Below, piece by piece: positions 43,021 through 52,123 of a stretch of DNA of 64,000 nucleotides (positions are counted from its first letter, which is position 1; each line of letters opens with the position of its first letter). Both the position numbers and the translations under genes were made by a program. The notes beneath the pieces were generated by a model that made no database searches, had not been told where the DNA came from, and worked only from the letters and a program-made list of their open reading frames with translations. The stretch covers positions 1,638,501-1,702,500 of the forward strand of contig NZ_JAGIOR010000001.1 in assembly GCF_017876795.1 (NCBI RefSeq), in the 5' to 3' direction. The DNA comes from Rhizobium leguminosarum. GTDB taxonomy: Bacteria > Pseudomonadota > Alphaproteobacteria > Rhizobiales > Rhizobiaceae.

Positions 43021-43592
43021 TTACATGGCGCTGCCGGCCTCCTCTCGCGTCCAGCGGAACTCACTGCCATCAGACCATATTCTATGCATGACGACAGCCA
43101 GCCTACGGGCGAGAGCGACAGTTGCTTTCTGCCGCCCCCGACGCCTGGCGACATTCATCGCCCAGGCCTTCAACCAGGACCACTTCTTCACGACTGTCAG
43201 CAAAACTTGCGCCGCTTCATAAAGCAGCGTTCGCATCATGGGATCGCCGCACAGAGAGACGCGGCCTATTCGACTGTCCTCACCGGATTGATGCAGGCGT
43301 GGGTTAGCCCGAGAGAAGGGCCAACGGCTTTCGAACTTCGGAAGCGGGCCGGAACGTCTATCGTGGCCGCGAAAGCCAGAGCGACAACAGGCCCAACGCC
43401 CGGAATTGTCATCAGCCTTCTGCAAACAGCGTCATTCTTCGCAATGGACAGCAGCCGCTCGTGAAGCACGGTGAACTGCTCACGAAGTTTCTGTCGCGCC
43501 ACATCGACGATCTGAGGGGTTACCAGCTCGGATGGTTCTGATTCCTCGATCCCGGCCCGGGGGCTTGCTCCCGAAGGAGGTGAATTCGCCAC
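43021..43592 (-). pseudogene. IS110-family transposase, 3' part, frameshifted
   Basis: C-terminal (transposase-20) domain of an IS110 transposase: AVCRRLMTIPGVGPVVALAF and ATIDVPARFRSSKAVG in one frame, then RIGRVSLCGDPMMRTLLYEA and VARRRGRQKATVALARRLAV in another, with the shift near 43280. The N-terminal DEDD catalytic domain is absent. Confidence 0.85.
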
Positions 43593-43877
43593 GGAAAAAT
43601 CGAAAGTCCCTTGACGTTTCCGACGGAAAATGCTCTATGACGGTCTATCGGCAACAAAGCGATAAAAAAGCGTCAAGACACACAAATGCATATTTATAGA
43701 TACTTTGTCTACACAGAGATGCGGCGCATATCTACGGGCCGCAGCCCGCTCCGGGGTACAGCATCTCGGGAAGGGGTGTGGGGGAAAAAGCTGCCTGACT
43801 TTGCGGTGCGCCTGACACCGTTCAGTCTCCGAGCTCAAGCGAGAACGGGGGCGAGAGCAACCTTAAGGAGGAAAACC
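43593..43877. other. Leader of the thioredoxin-like array (first repeat unit)
   Basis: Contains sequence shared with later units: CTTGACGTTTCCGaCGGA at 43613 (again near 45238) and an AAAAAGCTGCCTGACTTTGC stretch near 43788 (again before the second, third and fifth units). No sigma-54 promoter or NifA site with proper spacing was found. Confidence 0.55.
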
Positions 43878-44225
43878 ATACTAATCAAACCGGTTAATGA
43901 GTCCAATTTCCGGCGTGAAGTTCTGGAAGCGAAAACACCGGTCCTCGCCTATTTCTGGGGACAGGGGTGCCGCACGTGCGAGCTCATTGCCCCAATAATG
44001 GAACAAGTTGCGGTCGCGGTGACAGGCAAGGTGAAGGTCGTCAAGGTGAATATCTATGAAAACCCGAACCTCTACATCAACGGCGGCATTTCGACGCTGA
44101 AGATCTTCAAGAACGGCGATGTTTTCAGCGTCGAAGCGGATAGCATCGATCTCGATAAGCCCGAAGAGGCAAAGACCGAAATCGTGAACTCGATCTTTCG
44201 GCAACTGAACAATTCGGCCGATTGA
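43878..44225 (+). CDS. Thioredoxin-like protein 1, apparent ATA start
   Basis: A 115-residue thioredoxin-fold protein. The active site is CRTC in FWGQGCRTCELIAP, with VKVVKVNIYENPNLYINGGI downstream. The conserved cis-proline is replaced: GGISTLKIFKNG stands where PTL is expected. Alignment with unit 2 puts the start codon at 43878, six bases after a perfect AAGGAGG, but the codon is ATA instead of ATG. Upstream in-frame ATGs (43686, 43719) lack the ribosome site. It may be poorly expressed or inactive in translation. A redox or chaperone-like role is the family expectation. Confidence 0.65.
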   Translation: MLIKPVNESNFRREVLEAKTPVLAYFWGQGCRTCELIAPIMEQVAVAVTGKVKVVKVNIYENPNLYINGGISTLKIFKNGDVFSVEADSIDLDKPEEAKTEIVNSIFRQLNNSAD

Positions 44226-44564
44226 GAAAGGCGACAGGGGTCGGCGACCCGTGATTACTGCGCTGGCCCCCGCTGGCTTCGACAGCGTTCTCAGGCCCTT
44301 CATTATTTGGACATTGCGTTACCTTCGCGAGCGATCGTGGTGGCGGAGACGGCGTAACTTCAGCAGGTAAGAAAAACATGCATCGCGATTTTACAATATG
44401 GATTCCCGCAATCATCGGCCTGGCAGTCAAGGCGTCGCCATGCGGGATGAAGAAGATCTGTGGCCCCAGCCCCGCTATTGGGAACAGCATCCGTGAAGAG
44501 GTTTTCACGGAAGAAGCTGCCAGAGTTTGCTGTGCGCCTAGCATTCTACAAAAGGAGTAAAACA

Positions 44565-44921
44565 ATGAGAATGAAAACGGTCGATGAGACCAATTTCGAG
44601 CGTGAAGTTCTGGAAGCCGATATACCGGTCCTCGTCTATTTCTGGGGCAAGGGGTGCGGCCCGTGGGAGATCATGGAGGCAACCCTTGAGGAAGTCGCGG
44701 TCGCGCTGGAAGGCAAAGTCAAGGTCGTCAAGATGAATGTCGATGAAAACCCGGACCACGCCGAAGAGTTTACTACAGGCTTCACGCCGACGCTGGCGTT
44801 CTTCATGGGCGGCGAGCTTATCAGGTTCGAAGAGCCGGTGATTCGCGACAGCCGCGATGATCCGAAGACCGAAATCTTGAACTTGACCTCTCGAAAACTG
44901 AAATATCTCGGCCTCGCCTGA
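44565..44921 (+). CDS. Thioredoxin-like protein 2, lacking the second active-site Cys
   Basis: A 118-residue protein with the thioredoxin fold: TNFEREVLEADIPVLVYFWG, the active-site position reading CGPW (GKGCGPWEIMEATLEE), and TGFTPTLAFFMGGELIRFEE with the cis-Pro. With only the first cysteine it cannot cycle as a normal disulfide oxidoreductase; it could bind partners or form mixed disulfides. A good AAGGAG site lies 9 bases upstream of the ATG. This is the only unit with ATG start and uninterrupted frame. Confidence 0.78.
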   Translation: MRMKTVDETNFEREVLEADIPVLVYFWGKGCGPWEIMEATLEEVAVALEGKVKVVKMNVDENPDHAEEFTTGFTPTLAFFMGGELIRFEEPVIRDSRDDPKTEILNLTSRKLKYLGLA

Positions 44922-45062
44922 TTGAGAAAGGGGACAGGGGTCGGCGACGGGTAATTGCCACGCCGGCCCAGGCCATTCACTATATTGATTGCTTTACCTC
45001 CGCGAGTGCGGAGGACGCTGCCGGGCTTGCTCTGCACCTGGCATTCTACAAGGAGTAAAGCC

Positions 45063-45224
45063 ATGCCGGTAGAAACGGTCGATACGTCCAACTTCGAGCG
45101 TGAAGTTCTGGAATCCGTTACACCGGTTACTGGTCTGGGGCAAGGGGTGCGTCGGGTGCGATTACGTGGCGGCATCAAGAGCTCGACGAAGTCGGCGGAA
45201 TATCTGCTCCGGAAGGGGCCGTAG
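45063..45224 (+). pseudogene. Thioredoxin-like unit 3, frameshifted and truncated
   Basis: It starts MPVETVDTSNFEREVLESVT in frame, then a one-base shift occurs before the active site, which can be read in another frame as VWGKGCVGCDYVAA. The rest of the domain is missing before unit 4 begins. An AAGGAG site and ATG start are kept. Confidence 0.78.
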
Positions 45225-45285
45225 AAACCGATAAGTCGCTTGACGTTCCCGCCGGATTTTTTTTGAAGCCATCGAAGGAAATGAA

Positions 45286-45697
45286 GTGTCTCTTCCAAAA
45301 ACCACACCATTAGAAGCGGTCAATCCCGCCAATTTCGAGCGTGAACTTCTGCATTCCGTAACGCCTGTCCTCGTCTTTGTCTGGGGCAAAGGGTGCCCCC
45401 CCGTGCGAGAGGATGGAGGCAATCCTTGAAGAGCTTCCCGTCGCGCTGAAAGACAAGGTCAGGGTCGTCAAGGTGAATTGGGGTGAAAACCCGCGCCTCA
45501 CAAAACAGTACGGGATCCAGGGCACTCCGGCGCTGTTGATCTCCAAGGACGGCAACGTCACTCCGGTGCTGGGGCTGTTCAACGGCAAGATCATCAACGG
45601 GTTTGTTGACGAAGAGCCGGAGACCGATTTCGATAGCAATACCGAAATCCTGAACTGGATTTTTCGAAAATGGAAAGAATCGATCCGGGCTGATTGA
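45286..45697 (+). pseudogene. Thioredoxin-like unit 4, frameshift in a C7 run at the active site
   Basis: GTG start behind AAGGAA. The first frame reads NPANFERELLHSVTPVLVFV-WGKGCPP; the second, from 45377, reads CERMEAILEELPVALKDKVR and continues to the proper end with GIQGTPALLISKDGNVTPVL. A run of seven C at 45397-45403 causes the shift; six C would give an intact 136-residue protein with the active site CPPC. Real slippage, phase variation or a sequencing error are all possible. Confidence 0.78.
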
Positions 45698-46458
45698 GAA
45701 AAGGGACACGGTCCGGCGACGGGTACTTACCGCGCCGGCACGCTGCTGGGTTCGACAGCGTTCTCAGGCCCTTCATTATTTGGACATTGCGTTACCGCCG
45801 CGAGTGCGGAGGAGGCTGCCTGGCTTGCTGTGCGCCTCGCATTCGACATGGAAATGCAGGCGGCTGGTCTGGCCGTCGAGGAGCTCAACGATGACCAGCA
45901 CTGATCTGATTCCGACAGGGGCGGAAGACCGGTTCGGATCCGCCGAAGCGGATAACCGCTCCACGACGAACGTCGAAGCATTCCTCGGTGCGCAGCAGGA
46001 GTGGATGAGCAGCAATCTTCCGAAGAAAGGGCGCCATCGTCGGGGTCAACAATTGGGGCCAGCCGCAACTGCAGCCGAAGGCGGAGCGTATCTATGGCAA
46101 GCCCGGCTAGGGCGATTGCACCGCGATGTATGCGAGAGGCCAGACAAGCGAAAGGCAAGGGCGATCCGATCGCGCTCGGCGGCGAGGACGGAAACGAGGC
46201 CATCAACGTTTCAGCCAAGACCCGGCCGGACGTGACCGAAGCGGCGTTGGCATGATCGGCGATTTCAGCACCGACGCGCTGCACGAGGTGCCGGCACTGG
46301 CTCCGATCGAGGATGATACCTCATTGCAATGCTGGTGCCCGGCACTTTCGTTGGCACGGAAAAATGCTCATCGACTCTTGAATCTGATTAAGATCTCATT
46401 ATGTTTGTCGTGACGGCATAAACACGTCATGCCGTATAACATCCGTCAGGAGATTACT
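45698..46458. other. Degenerate region with a fifth array leader
   Basis: Begins with the array trailer and the block also found at 44282, then a leader copy (GAGTGCGGAGGAGGCTGCCT near 45801) without a thioredoxin gene. The following 500 bases hold short frames with no recognisable domain. At 46350 TGGCACGG...TGCT resembles a sigma-54 promoter but has an 11-base spacer. Confidence 0.4.
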
Positions 46459-46698
46459 GTGGTGCAGTCTGCGGATCGCATAGTCAAAGGGTCCGACCTC
46501 CTTGTCTCGGTACTCGAAAATGAGGGGGTCGAGTACATCTTCGGTGTCCCCGCCGAGGAAAACGTCGAGGTAGTTGAGTCGCTGCGCAACTCGAAGATCA
46601 AGCTCGTGCAGGCTCGGCACGAGCGGGCGGCGGCCTTTATGGCCACCACCTACGGCCGGCTCACCGGCCAACTGGGCGTCTGCATCGCCGCGAGCATG
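46459..46698 (+). pseudogene. Acetolactate-synthase-like enzyme, N-terminal fragment
   Basis: About 80 codons of the Pyr domain of a thiamine-diphosphate enzyme: GSDLLVSVLENEGVEYIFGV, PAEENVEVVESLRNSKIKLV, ARHERAAAFMATTYGRLTGQ. The catalytic glutamate region (FGVPAEEN) is kept. After GVCIAAS the sequence is unrelated, and the other ~450 residues are absent. A GTG at 46459 is the likely original start. Confidence 0.8.
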
Positions 46699-47152
46699 TA
46701 TGCCGCTTTACGCTATGACGACGATCAGGCCAGCATGCGCTTTGTAAGCCGATCCACCGATTATAATCGTCCTGATCATGTGTCGGGTACTTTCGAGCGC
46801 CGGTTCGAAGAGGAAGGTTCGCGTCAATGATCATGTCCCTTAACCTTTTCTCGCATTTCGTCCCTCTGATCGAAAAGGTTGGAAGGTTCGTGAATGACCT
46901 CCTGCTCCATCTTGCCCGGCGTCTTTGTGTCAAGACGGGGACGTCGGCGCTTTCCCAAAAGAAGGATATCTTCACAATGGAAGCCCATACCCGCAGAAGC
47001 CACTTCAGGAAAGGAGATCACCAGCGTGTATTGTCCAACAGACGGAACATGCGCCGCGTTTCGATATCGACGCAACTCAAGCTGACTGCATCGCTGGCGA
47101 AAGATTGCGGATCAACGCCGGTTCGGGATCATGAGAATCTTGGAGTGATGGG
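46699..47152. other. No confident gene
   Basis: About 450 bases between the synthase fragment and the carrier-protein gene. Several frames are open but none carries a known domain. It presumably holds the promoter of the carrier-protein operon. Confidence 0.35.
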
Positions 47153-47404
47153 ATGAATAGTACAATCCGCGACCTCGTAGCCAAATACGGCAAACTTCCT
47201 GCGTCGATCGACCAGGTCGCCGACGATGCCGATCTTTATGCGGCCGGTCTGACATCCTTTGCTTCGGTGCAGCTGATGCTTGGCATCGAAGAGGCGTTCG
47301 ACATCGAATTTCCCGACAATCTCCTGAATCGCAAATCCTTCGCGAGCATCTCGGCCATCGCCCGGACCGTCGATCTCATCCGGGACAGCCGGAAGGTCGA
47401 CTGA
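47153..47404 (+). CDS. Acyl/aminoacyl carrier protein
   Basis: An 83-residue carrier protein. The phosphopantetheine attachment serine is S35 in LYAAGLTSFASVQLML, and FDIEFPDNLLNRKSFASISA follows as helices II-III. The sequence style (short, AGLTSFASVQ) is that of the small carrier proteins charged by amino acid:[carrier protein] ligases in Agrobacterium and Bradyrhizobium, more than of fatty-acid ACP (GxDSLD). It ends one base into the start of the acyl-CoA dehydrogenase (TGATG). No such ligase gene follows here: an IS6 element lies directly after the dehydrogenase. Confidence 0.85.
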   Translation: MNSTIRDLVAKYGKLPASIDQVADDADLYAAGLTSFASVQLMLGIEEAFDIEFPDNLLNRKSFASISAIARTVDLIRDSRKVD

Positions 47405-48585
47405 TGAACTTCCCCGTCAAGATCATGCAGGACGGTCTTGTCGCTCGGGTCGCCCGCGTCGCCGAAATCGCAACGAAACACGCCGATGCCGCCGACGCCG
47501 AAGGCCGCTTCCCCAGCGAAACCGTGGATGCAATGAGGGCCGAAAGGCTGCTCGGCATCCAGGTGCCGCGCCAATTCGGCGGCGAATCCGCCTCGATCAC
47601 CGAGATCGCCGAATTGTGCTCGATGCTCGGCCAGGCCTGCGCTGCAAGCGCCATGGTCTTCGCCATGCATCACATCAAGCTGTCGAGCCTTGTTGAACAC
47701 GGCGCCGACAGCGAATGGCATTGCGGCTTCATGCGCCGCATTGCTGCCGAGCAGTTGCTGATCGCATCGGCCACCACAGAAGGTGGTATCGGCGGAAACT
47801 TGCGCAACAGCATTTGCGCGGTCGAGGTCGATGGTGACGCCTGCCGTCTGGAAAAGGATGCGACCGTCATTTCCTATGGCTCGCATGCCGACGCCATTCT
47901 CATCACCTCGCGTGCCCACGCGCAGGCGGCTCCCTCCGATCAGGTGCTGACGGCCTTCCTCAAGGACCAGTATACGCTCGAGAAAACGCATGTCTGGAAC
48001 ACGCTCGGCATGCGCGGCACCTGCTCCGACGGATTCCTCTTCAAAGGGCAAGCGCCGGCGCATCAGATCCTGCCGAAGCCTTTCGCGGAGATCGCCGCGC
48101 AATCCATGCTCGCCTCCTCGCACTTGTTGTGGAGCGGCGTCTGGTACGGCATCGCGGTCGACGCCGTCGCCCGCGCCCAGGCTTTCGTGCGCGCCGCCGC
48201 CCGCAAGGCCCCGGATTCCCAGCCGCCGGGCGCGCTGCGCCTGGCCGAGGTTTCGAACCTGCTGCAGATGGTGAAATCCAATGTGGTTGCCGGCCTCAAG
48301 GCCTATGAGGATGCCAAGACCGATGTCGACAGGCTGTCTTCGATGGGATTTGCGGTGGCGATGAACAACGTCAAGGTCGCTTCGTCCGAGACGATCCTGG
48401 AGATCGTCAACCATGCCATGCTGATCTGCGGCATCATGGGTTACAAGAACGGCACGCCCTTCAGCCTCGGACGCCATCTGCGCGACGCGCATTCCGCACA
48501 GCTGATGATTTCGAACGACCGCATCCTCGGCAATACGTCGAGCATGCTTCTTGTCCATAAGCAGGACACTAGCCTACTGCGATGA
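47404..48585 (+). CDS. Acyl-CoA dehydrogenase-like flavoprotein
   Basis: A 393-residue protein of the acyl-CoA dehydrogenase superfamily, with the N-terminal helical part (LLGIQVPRQFGGESASITEI), the beta middle (TTEGGIGGNLRNSICAVEVD, WNTLGMRGTCSDGFLF) and the C-terminal helical bundle (MLICGIMGYKNGTPFSLGRH). It would use FAD to oxidise an acyl or aminoacyl group bound to the carrier protein encoded just upstream; the one-base overlap supports that pairing. The catalytic glutamate typical of fatty-acid enzymes is not obvious, suggesting a specialised substrate. The gene is intact, with its stop 16 bases before the IS6 end. Confidence 0.83.
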   Translation: MNFPVKIMQDGLVARVARVAEIATKHADAADAEGRFPSETVDAMRAERLLGIQVPRQFGGESASITEIAELCSMLGQACAASAMVFAMHHIKLSSLVEHGADSEWHCGFMRRIAAEQLLIASATTEGGIGGNLRNSICAVEVDGDACRLEKDATVISYGSHADAILITSRAHAQAAPSDQVLTAFLKDQYTLEKTHVWNTLGMRGTCSDGFLFKGQAPAHQILPKPFAEIAAQSMLASSHLLWSGVWYGIAVDAVARAQAFVRAAARKAPDSQPPGALRLAEVSNLLQMVKSNVVAGLKAYEDAKTDVDRLSSMGFAVAMNNVKVASSETILEIVNHAMLICGIMGYKNGTPFSLGRHLRDAHSAQLMISNDRILGNTSSMLLVHKQDTSLLR

Positions 48586-48601
48586 CAGTCATGGATATGC
48601 A

Positions 48602-49418
48602 GGGTGTTGTCATGTTAAGTTTCTCTGGCTCGAAAGGTCAGCGGCTCGTGGATATTCAGGCGACACAGGCCGCAATCTTCCATGCATCGAAAGCTTCGAG
48701 CCGATGGTAGCGAATTGTTTGCGCGGCGCGGCGACGGGACGGAACTGAAAAGCAATTGCGGGTCGCTGAGTGCATGGAGACGAACCGTTGCAACGTGCCT
48801 GGTGATCGGTGGCCTTGCATGGTTCGTTCCCGTTTTCGACACGGCAGATGGCTGTTCTCGGCCCGATTATTGAGGCCCTTGTGCGACCAATGGTCAAGGC
48901 CGGGTGCCACTTCCGCCTTTGCTGCACCGTAGGAGCGGAGCTTATCGGTGATGATCCATTTGGGAGCAAAGCCATAGCGTTTCATTAACGCCACCAGCAC
49001 GCGCGTCGCTGCCCTTTTATCACGCCGCTTCTGCAATATCTCTTCGAGAACGGTGCCATGTTGATCGACCGCACGCCAGAGCCAGAATTTCTCCCCAGCG
49101 CATTTCACGACGACTTCGTCCAGATACCAAATATCGCCGGGCGCGCCTGCCGCCGCCGCAAGTTGCGTGCGACCCGGGTCCGAACTTGGCGATCCAGCGG
49201 CGGACTGTCTCGTATGACACGTCGATTCCACGCTCGAGCAGCATTTTCTCGACTTCTCGCAGACTAAGGTTGAACCGCAAATAAAGCCAGACCGCGTGAG
49301 AAACGATCCGTGGCGGAAAACGGTGACGCTTGAAGCTGATATCTCGTGAATGCATCGCCGAAATCTACGCCCAACCCGTCAGGCAGGCAACCGCAGCCCA
49401 GTTAACGTGACAATACCC
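48602..49418 (-). mobile_element. IS6-family element (817 bp), transposase broken
   Basis: Ends GGGTGTTGTCATGTTAA and GGGTATTGTCACGTTAA (minus strand) form a clear inverted repeat. The 8-base flanks (GATATGCA and TGATAACC) do not match, so deletion or recombination may have occurred at one side, consistent with loss of neighbouring genes. Confidence 0.85.
48656..49355 (-). pseudogene. IS6-family transposase, frameshifted
   Basis: The start reads FKRHRFPPRIVSHAVWLYLR and FNLSLREVEKMLLERGIDVS; after a frameshift near 49175 it continues GDIWYLDEVVVKCAGEKFWL, WRAVDQHGTVLEEILQKRRD and WIITDKLRSYGAAKAEV, containing the DDE residues. The two frames together give a normal ~230-residue protein. One frameshift is enough to explain the break. 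Confidence 0.87.
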
Positions 49419-49479
49419 TGATAACCCCTCCAGCCTTCCCGATGCCGTCAAAACCACGCGGCAGACCGCCGAAAAATGG

Positions 49480-49830
49480 TCACTTCTCCCTGCCGTCCTC
49501 GTCGGCATAACTGGGGAATTTTACTTCGGCACTTTTGGGGAAAATTCGACCGGCATTGACACCTAGAACGGATGCGGTCCTACGGATCCTCGACGCGTCG
49601 AAATCCGCGTCGTTCTCCAGAGCTGTCACCTCTGCCACAGTCAGACCAGTGGTTTCTGCTACGTCGCCCAGCGAATAGCCGCGAGCCAGACGAGCTTCTG
49701 CAAGCAGGGCACCAACGAACGGTGCAACTGGGGTGGCCGGAAAACGTGCATCCGTTTTTAGAGCAGATTGCGACTTGGTTGAATCGGGATTCCGTTTTTG
49801 TCGCAAATCAGATTTGATTGAATGAGCCAT
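49480..49830 (-). pseudogene. XRE-type HTH protein with an IS630-derived N-terminus
   Basis: A 116-residue frame whose residues 35-95 form a lambda-repressor-type helix-turn-helix (LAEARLARGYSLGDVAETTG, LTVAEVTALENDADFDASRI). The first 24 codons (MAHSIKSDLRQKRNPD...) lie inside the left end of the neighbouring IS630 element, so the original start was lost and a chimeric frame made. Whether the hybrid is expressed is unknown. Confidence 0.55.
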
Positions 49831-50700
49831 GGAGGCTTGTTCGATGGGTCGTGCTTATTCGATGGATTTGTGAGAACGGGCGATGACACGTGTGGGGCAA
49901 GGCGAGACATGTCATGCGGTTGCCGCCGCTCTGAATGTCGCGCCGTCGAGCGTGATCAAGTGGGCGCAGCGCCAGCGCCGTAGCGGCAGTGTTGAGCCGG
50001 GCAAGATGGGCGGTATCGACGGGGCGTTGATCTGCGGCGAGCATCGCGTCTGGGTCTTGTCGATGATCGATGGGCCGGAGCATGTGACGCCTGAGTGGCT
50101 GGCGCGGGGATTGCAGGATCGCGGCCTCAAAGTCCATCCAGCCAATATCTGCCGCTTTCTCCATCGCGAAGGCAAAAGCTTCAAAAAAACCGTGCTGCCG
50201 GCCGAGCAGAACAGGCCGAAGCTGGCCCGCCAACGTGAACGGTGGAAGCGCCATCAGGGCGAGATCAATCCTGATCGCCTTGTGTTCATTGACGAAACCT
50301 GGGTGAAGACGAATATGGCGCCGCTCAGTGGCTGGGGCGAACGGGGCAAACGCCTGATCGCCCATGTCCCGCACGGTCATTGGAGAACGATGACGTTTGT
50401 CGCAGCCCTCAGATATGACCGGCTCGATGCACCATGGGTCCTCAACGGGTCGATCAATGCCAATGCCTTTCTGACCTATGTCGAGAAGGAACTCGTTCGG
50501 ACCTTGTCCCACGGGGAGATATCGTTGTCCTCGACAATCTCGGCAGCCACAAAGGCCTGGCGGTGCGTCGGGCTATCAGAAAGACAGGGGCAAAGCTCTT
50601 CTTCCTGCCCCCTTACAGCCCTGACCTCAATCCCATCGAACAGCTCTTCTCCAAGATCAAACAGGCCACCGGCCAATGCGGTGGCGGTGCTTGATCGCGT
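49759..50700 (+). pseudogene. IS630-family element, transposase with nonsense codon and frameshift
   Basis: The element's left end (GAGCAGATTGCGACTTGG) begins next to a TA. The transposase starts at 49842 (MGRAYSMDL) but its tenth codon is TGA (49871-49873) where CGA (RERA) is expected. It continues AALNVAPSSVIKWAQRQRRS and the catalytic RLVFIDETWVKTNMAPL, then a frameshift near 50515 leads to [20 protein letters not shown] and [20 protein letters not shown] in a second frame. The right end is missing. Confidence 0.85.
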
Positions 50701-50908
50701 GCCGGCGACAAGAAGCTCAAGGGCGCCACGGATGCCACTGGGCGCCGCAATCCTTCGTGAACGACAAGAACGAACTCGACGGCTTCGACGTCGATGGCGC
50801 CAAGGATATCGGCAAGGGGCTCGGCGTCGGCGTCGGATTCGTCACCTCCGGCTGGGACGTCATCACCGCCGGCACCTGGTCGGGCCGCTGGGATATGCAT
50901 GTCGGCTA

Positions 50909-51749
50909 GGAAGCGTCCCCATAAAACGGCTTCATGTTGGACATTCGATGTGATTCAATCTCCTAGAAAGGAGATTGCTATGCGCCGTCACGAATTGAGC
51001 GACGAAGAATGGGCTGTGATTGAACCGCTTCTTCCGAACAAAAGCCGTGGAGTCCCATGGGTTGATGATCGTCGGGTTATAAACGGCATCCTTTGGCGAT
51101 TCAGGACGGGCTCGTCCTGGCGTGATGTGCCGGAACGCTATGGCCCGCGCACGACACTTTATAATCGCTTCTCGCGCTGGCGCAGCGCCGGTGTCTGGGA
51201 TCGCCTTCTTGATGCGGTTTCAAAACGTTACGATGGTGACATCGTGATGATCGATTCGTCTTGTGTTCGCGTTCACCAGCATGGTGCCAACGCAAAAAGG
51301 GGGGCTCTGCCGATCCTTGCATGGGACGTTCCCGCGGCGGCCTAACCACCAAGATCCATGCGCTCGTTGACGCAGAAGGTAGGCCGGTTCGTCTGGAGTT
51401 GACGGCAGGCCAAGCCGCTGATGCGCAGATGGCCGAGAAACTCCTATCCGATCTGCAGCCCGGATCGACGCTTCTCGCCGACCGGGCGTATGACACAGAT
51501 GCCATCAGGAACTTCGCCAAGGAGCGCAAGTCCTGGGCAAACATCCCAGCGAAGATCAACCGCAAGCAGACCTTCAGCTTCAGTCGCTGGGTCTATCGTC
51601 AGCGCAATCTCGTGGAGCGGTTCTTCAATCGCATCAAGCAAATGCGGGGATTGGCAACCCGATACGACAGGCGCGCAGACAACTACCTGGCCGCACTCAA
51701 ACTCGCCGCTATCCGAATATGGATCGCTTCAACTAACGAGTCCGCGTCC
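50909..51749 (+). mobile_element. IS5-family (IS427-like) element, 841 bp
   Basis: Inserted into a CTAG target with a TA duplication (50907-50908 and 51750-51751). Short inverted ends GGAAGCG and GGACGCG. It carries two overlapping transposase frames and appears complete. Confidence 0.85.
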
Positions 51750-51752
51750 TAG
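50980..51752 (+). CDS. IS5-family transposase in two frames (probable programmed -1 shift)
   Basis: Frame A (50980-51345) starts MRRHELSDEEWAVIEPLLPN and carries the first Asp in IVMIDSSCVRVHQHG. Frame B (51261-51752) continues MGRSRGGLTTKIHALVDAEG, the second Asp in LLADRAYDTDAI and the Glu in QRNLVERFFNRIKQMRGLAT. The overlap contains A5G6 (51293-51303), where a -1 slip moves A into B, as known for the IS427 group. An AAAGGAG site precedes the ATG. The TAG stop of frame B is completed by the target duplication, so the element itself lacks the stop. Confidence 0.83.
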
Positions 51753-52123
51753 ATGACCCCGACCAAGAAGCGGGTCGAGGTCTTCGATTTCGCCGGCGTC
51801 TACGATTGCACTTCGGCCACCGTCGCCGTTCACAAGGACAGCAAGGCGACGACGCTTGCCGACCTCAACGACAAGGCCGTCGGAACAACATTCGGGGCCT
51901 GTCCCAAGCAGGATCTGACACTGGATGCCGCCGGCGCGCCGGCTCAAATACGACTTCGAGCCGAAGCACGTGAAGTCCTACAGCAAGTCGACGACGACCT
52001 TAGGGCCTGAGACGGAACAAACGATTCGTTAGATCTTGGTAGATTACTTGGTGTAGAGATGAGCGATGCTGGACGGAGGTTAAACTTTCTGATTCAGTGG
52101 GCGAATGAATTTGAGCGACCTGG

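Larger units (their letters stand above)
43780..45900 (+). repeat. Tandem array of about five thioredoxin-like units
   Basis: Each unit has a short conserved leader (GCTGCC..TTGC.GTGCGCCT..CATTCTACA, then a GGAG ribosome site), a thioredoxin-like gene and a GC-rich trailer ending in TGATTGAGAAAgG.GACA. A 42-base block ACAGCGTTCTCAGGCCCTTC... recurs at about 44282 and 45756. Units 1, 2 and 4 retain most of the gene, unit 3 is truncated, and unit 5 keeps only the leader. Confidence 0.82.
50701..52002 (+). pseudogene. Amino acid ABC transporter substrate-binding protein, split by IS5
   Basis: A piece of a family-3 solute-binding protein: NDKNELDGFDVDGAKDIGKG and WDVITAGTWSGRWDMHVG before the IS5 element, TPTKKRVEVFDFAGVYDCTS and AVHKDSKATTLADLNDKAVG after it, then frameshifted RLKYDFEPKHVKSYSKSTTT up to ISAzo13 copy 3. 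Signal peptide and C-terminal half are gone. It is the type of binding protein that would pair with a polar amino-acid importer such as the broken one at 17-18 kb. Confidence 0.85.

Noticed and set aside
43780..45900. CRISPR-like array
   Set aside because: The repeats are about 500-600 bases long and carry thioredoxin-like genes; no short repeat-spacer pattern was seen anywhere in the window.
46350..46366. Sigma-54-like TGGCACGGAAAAATGCT upstream of the synthase fragment
   Set aside because: The GG to GC spacer is 11 instead of 10 bases, no NifA site is near, and the gene is a fragment.
47236..48558. 440-residue open frame opposite the acyl-CoA dehydrogenase
   Set aside because: High-GC antisense frame; the plus strand has clear family motifs and coupling to the carrier protein.
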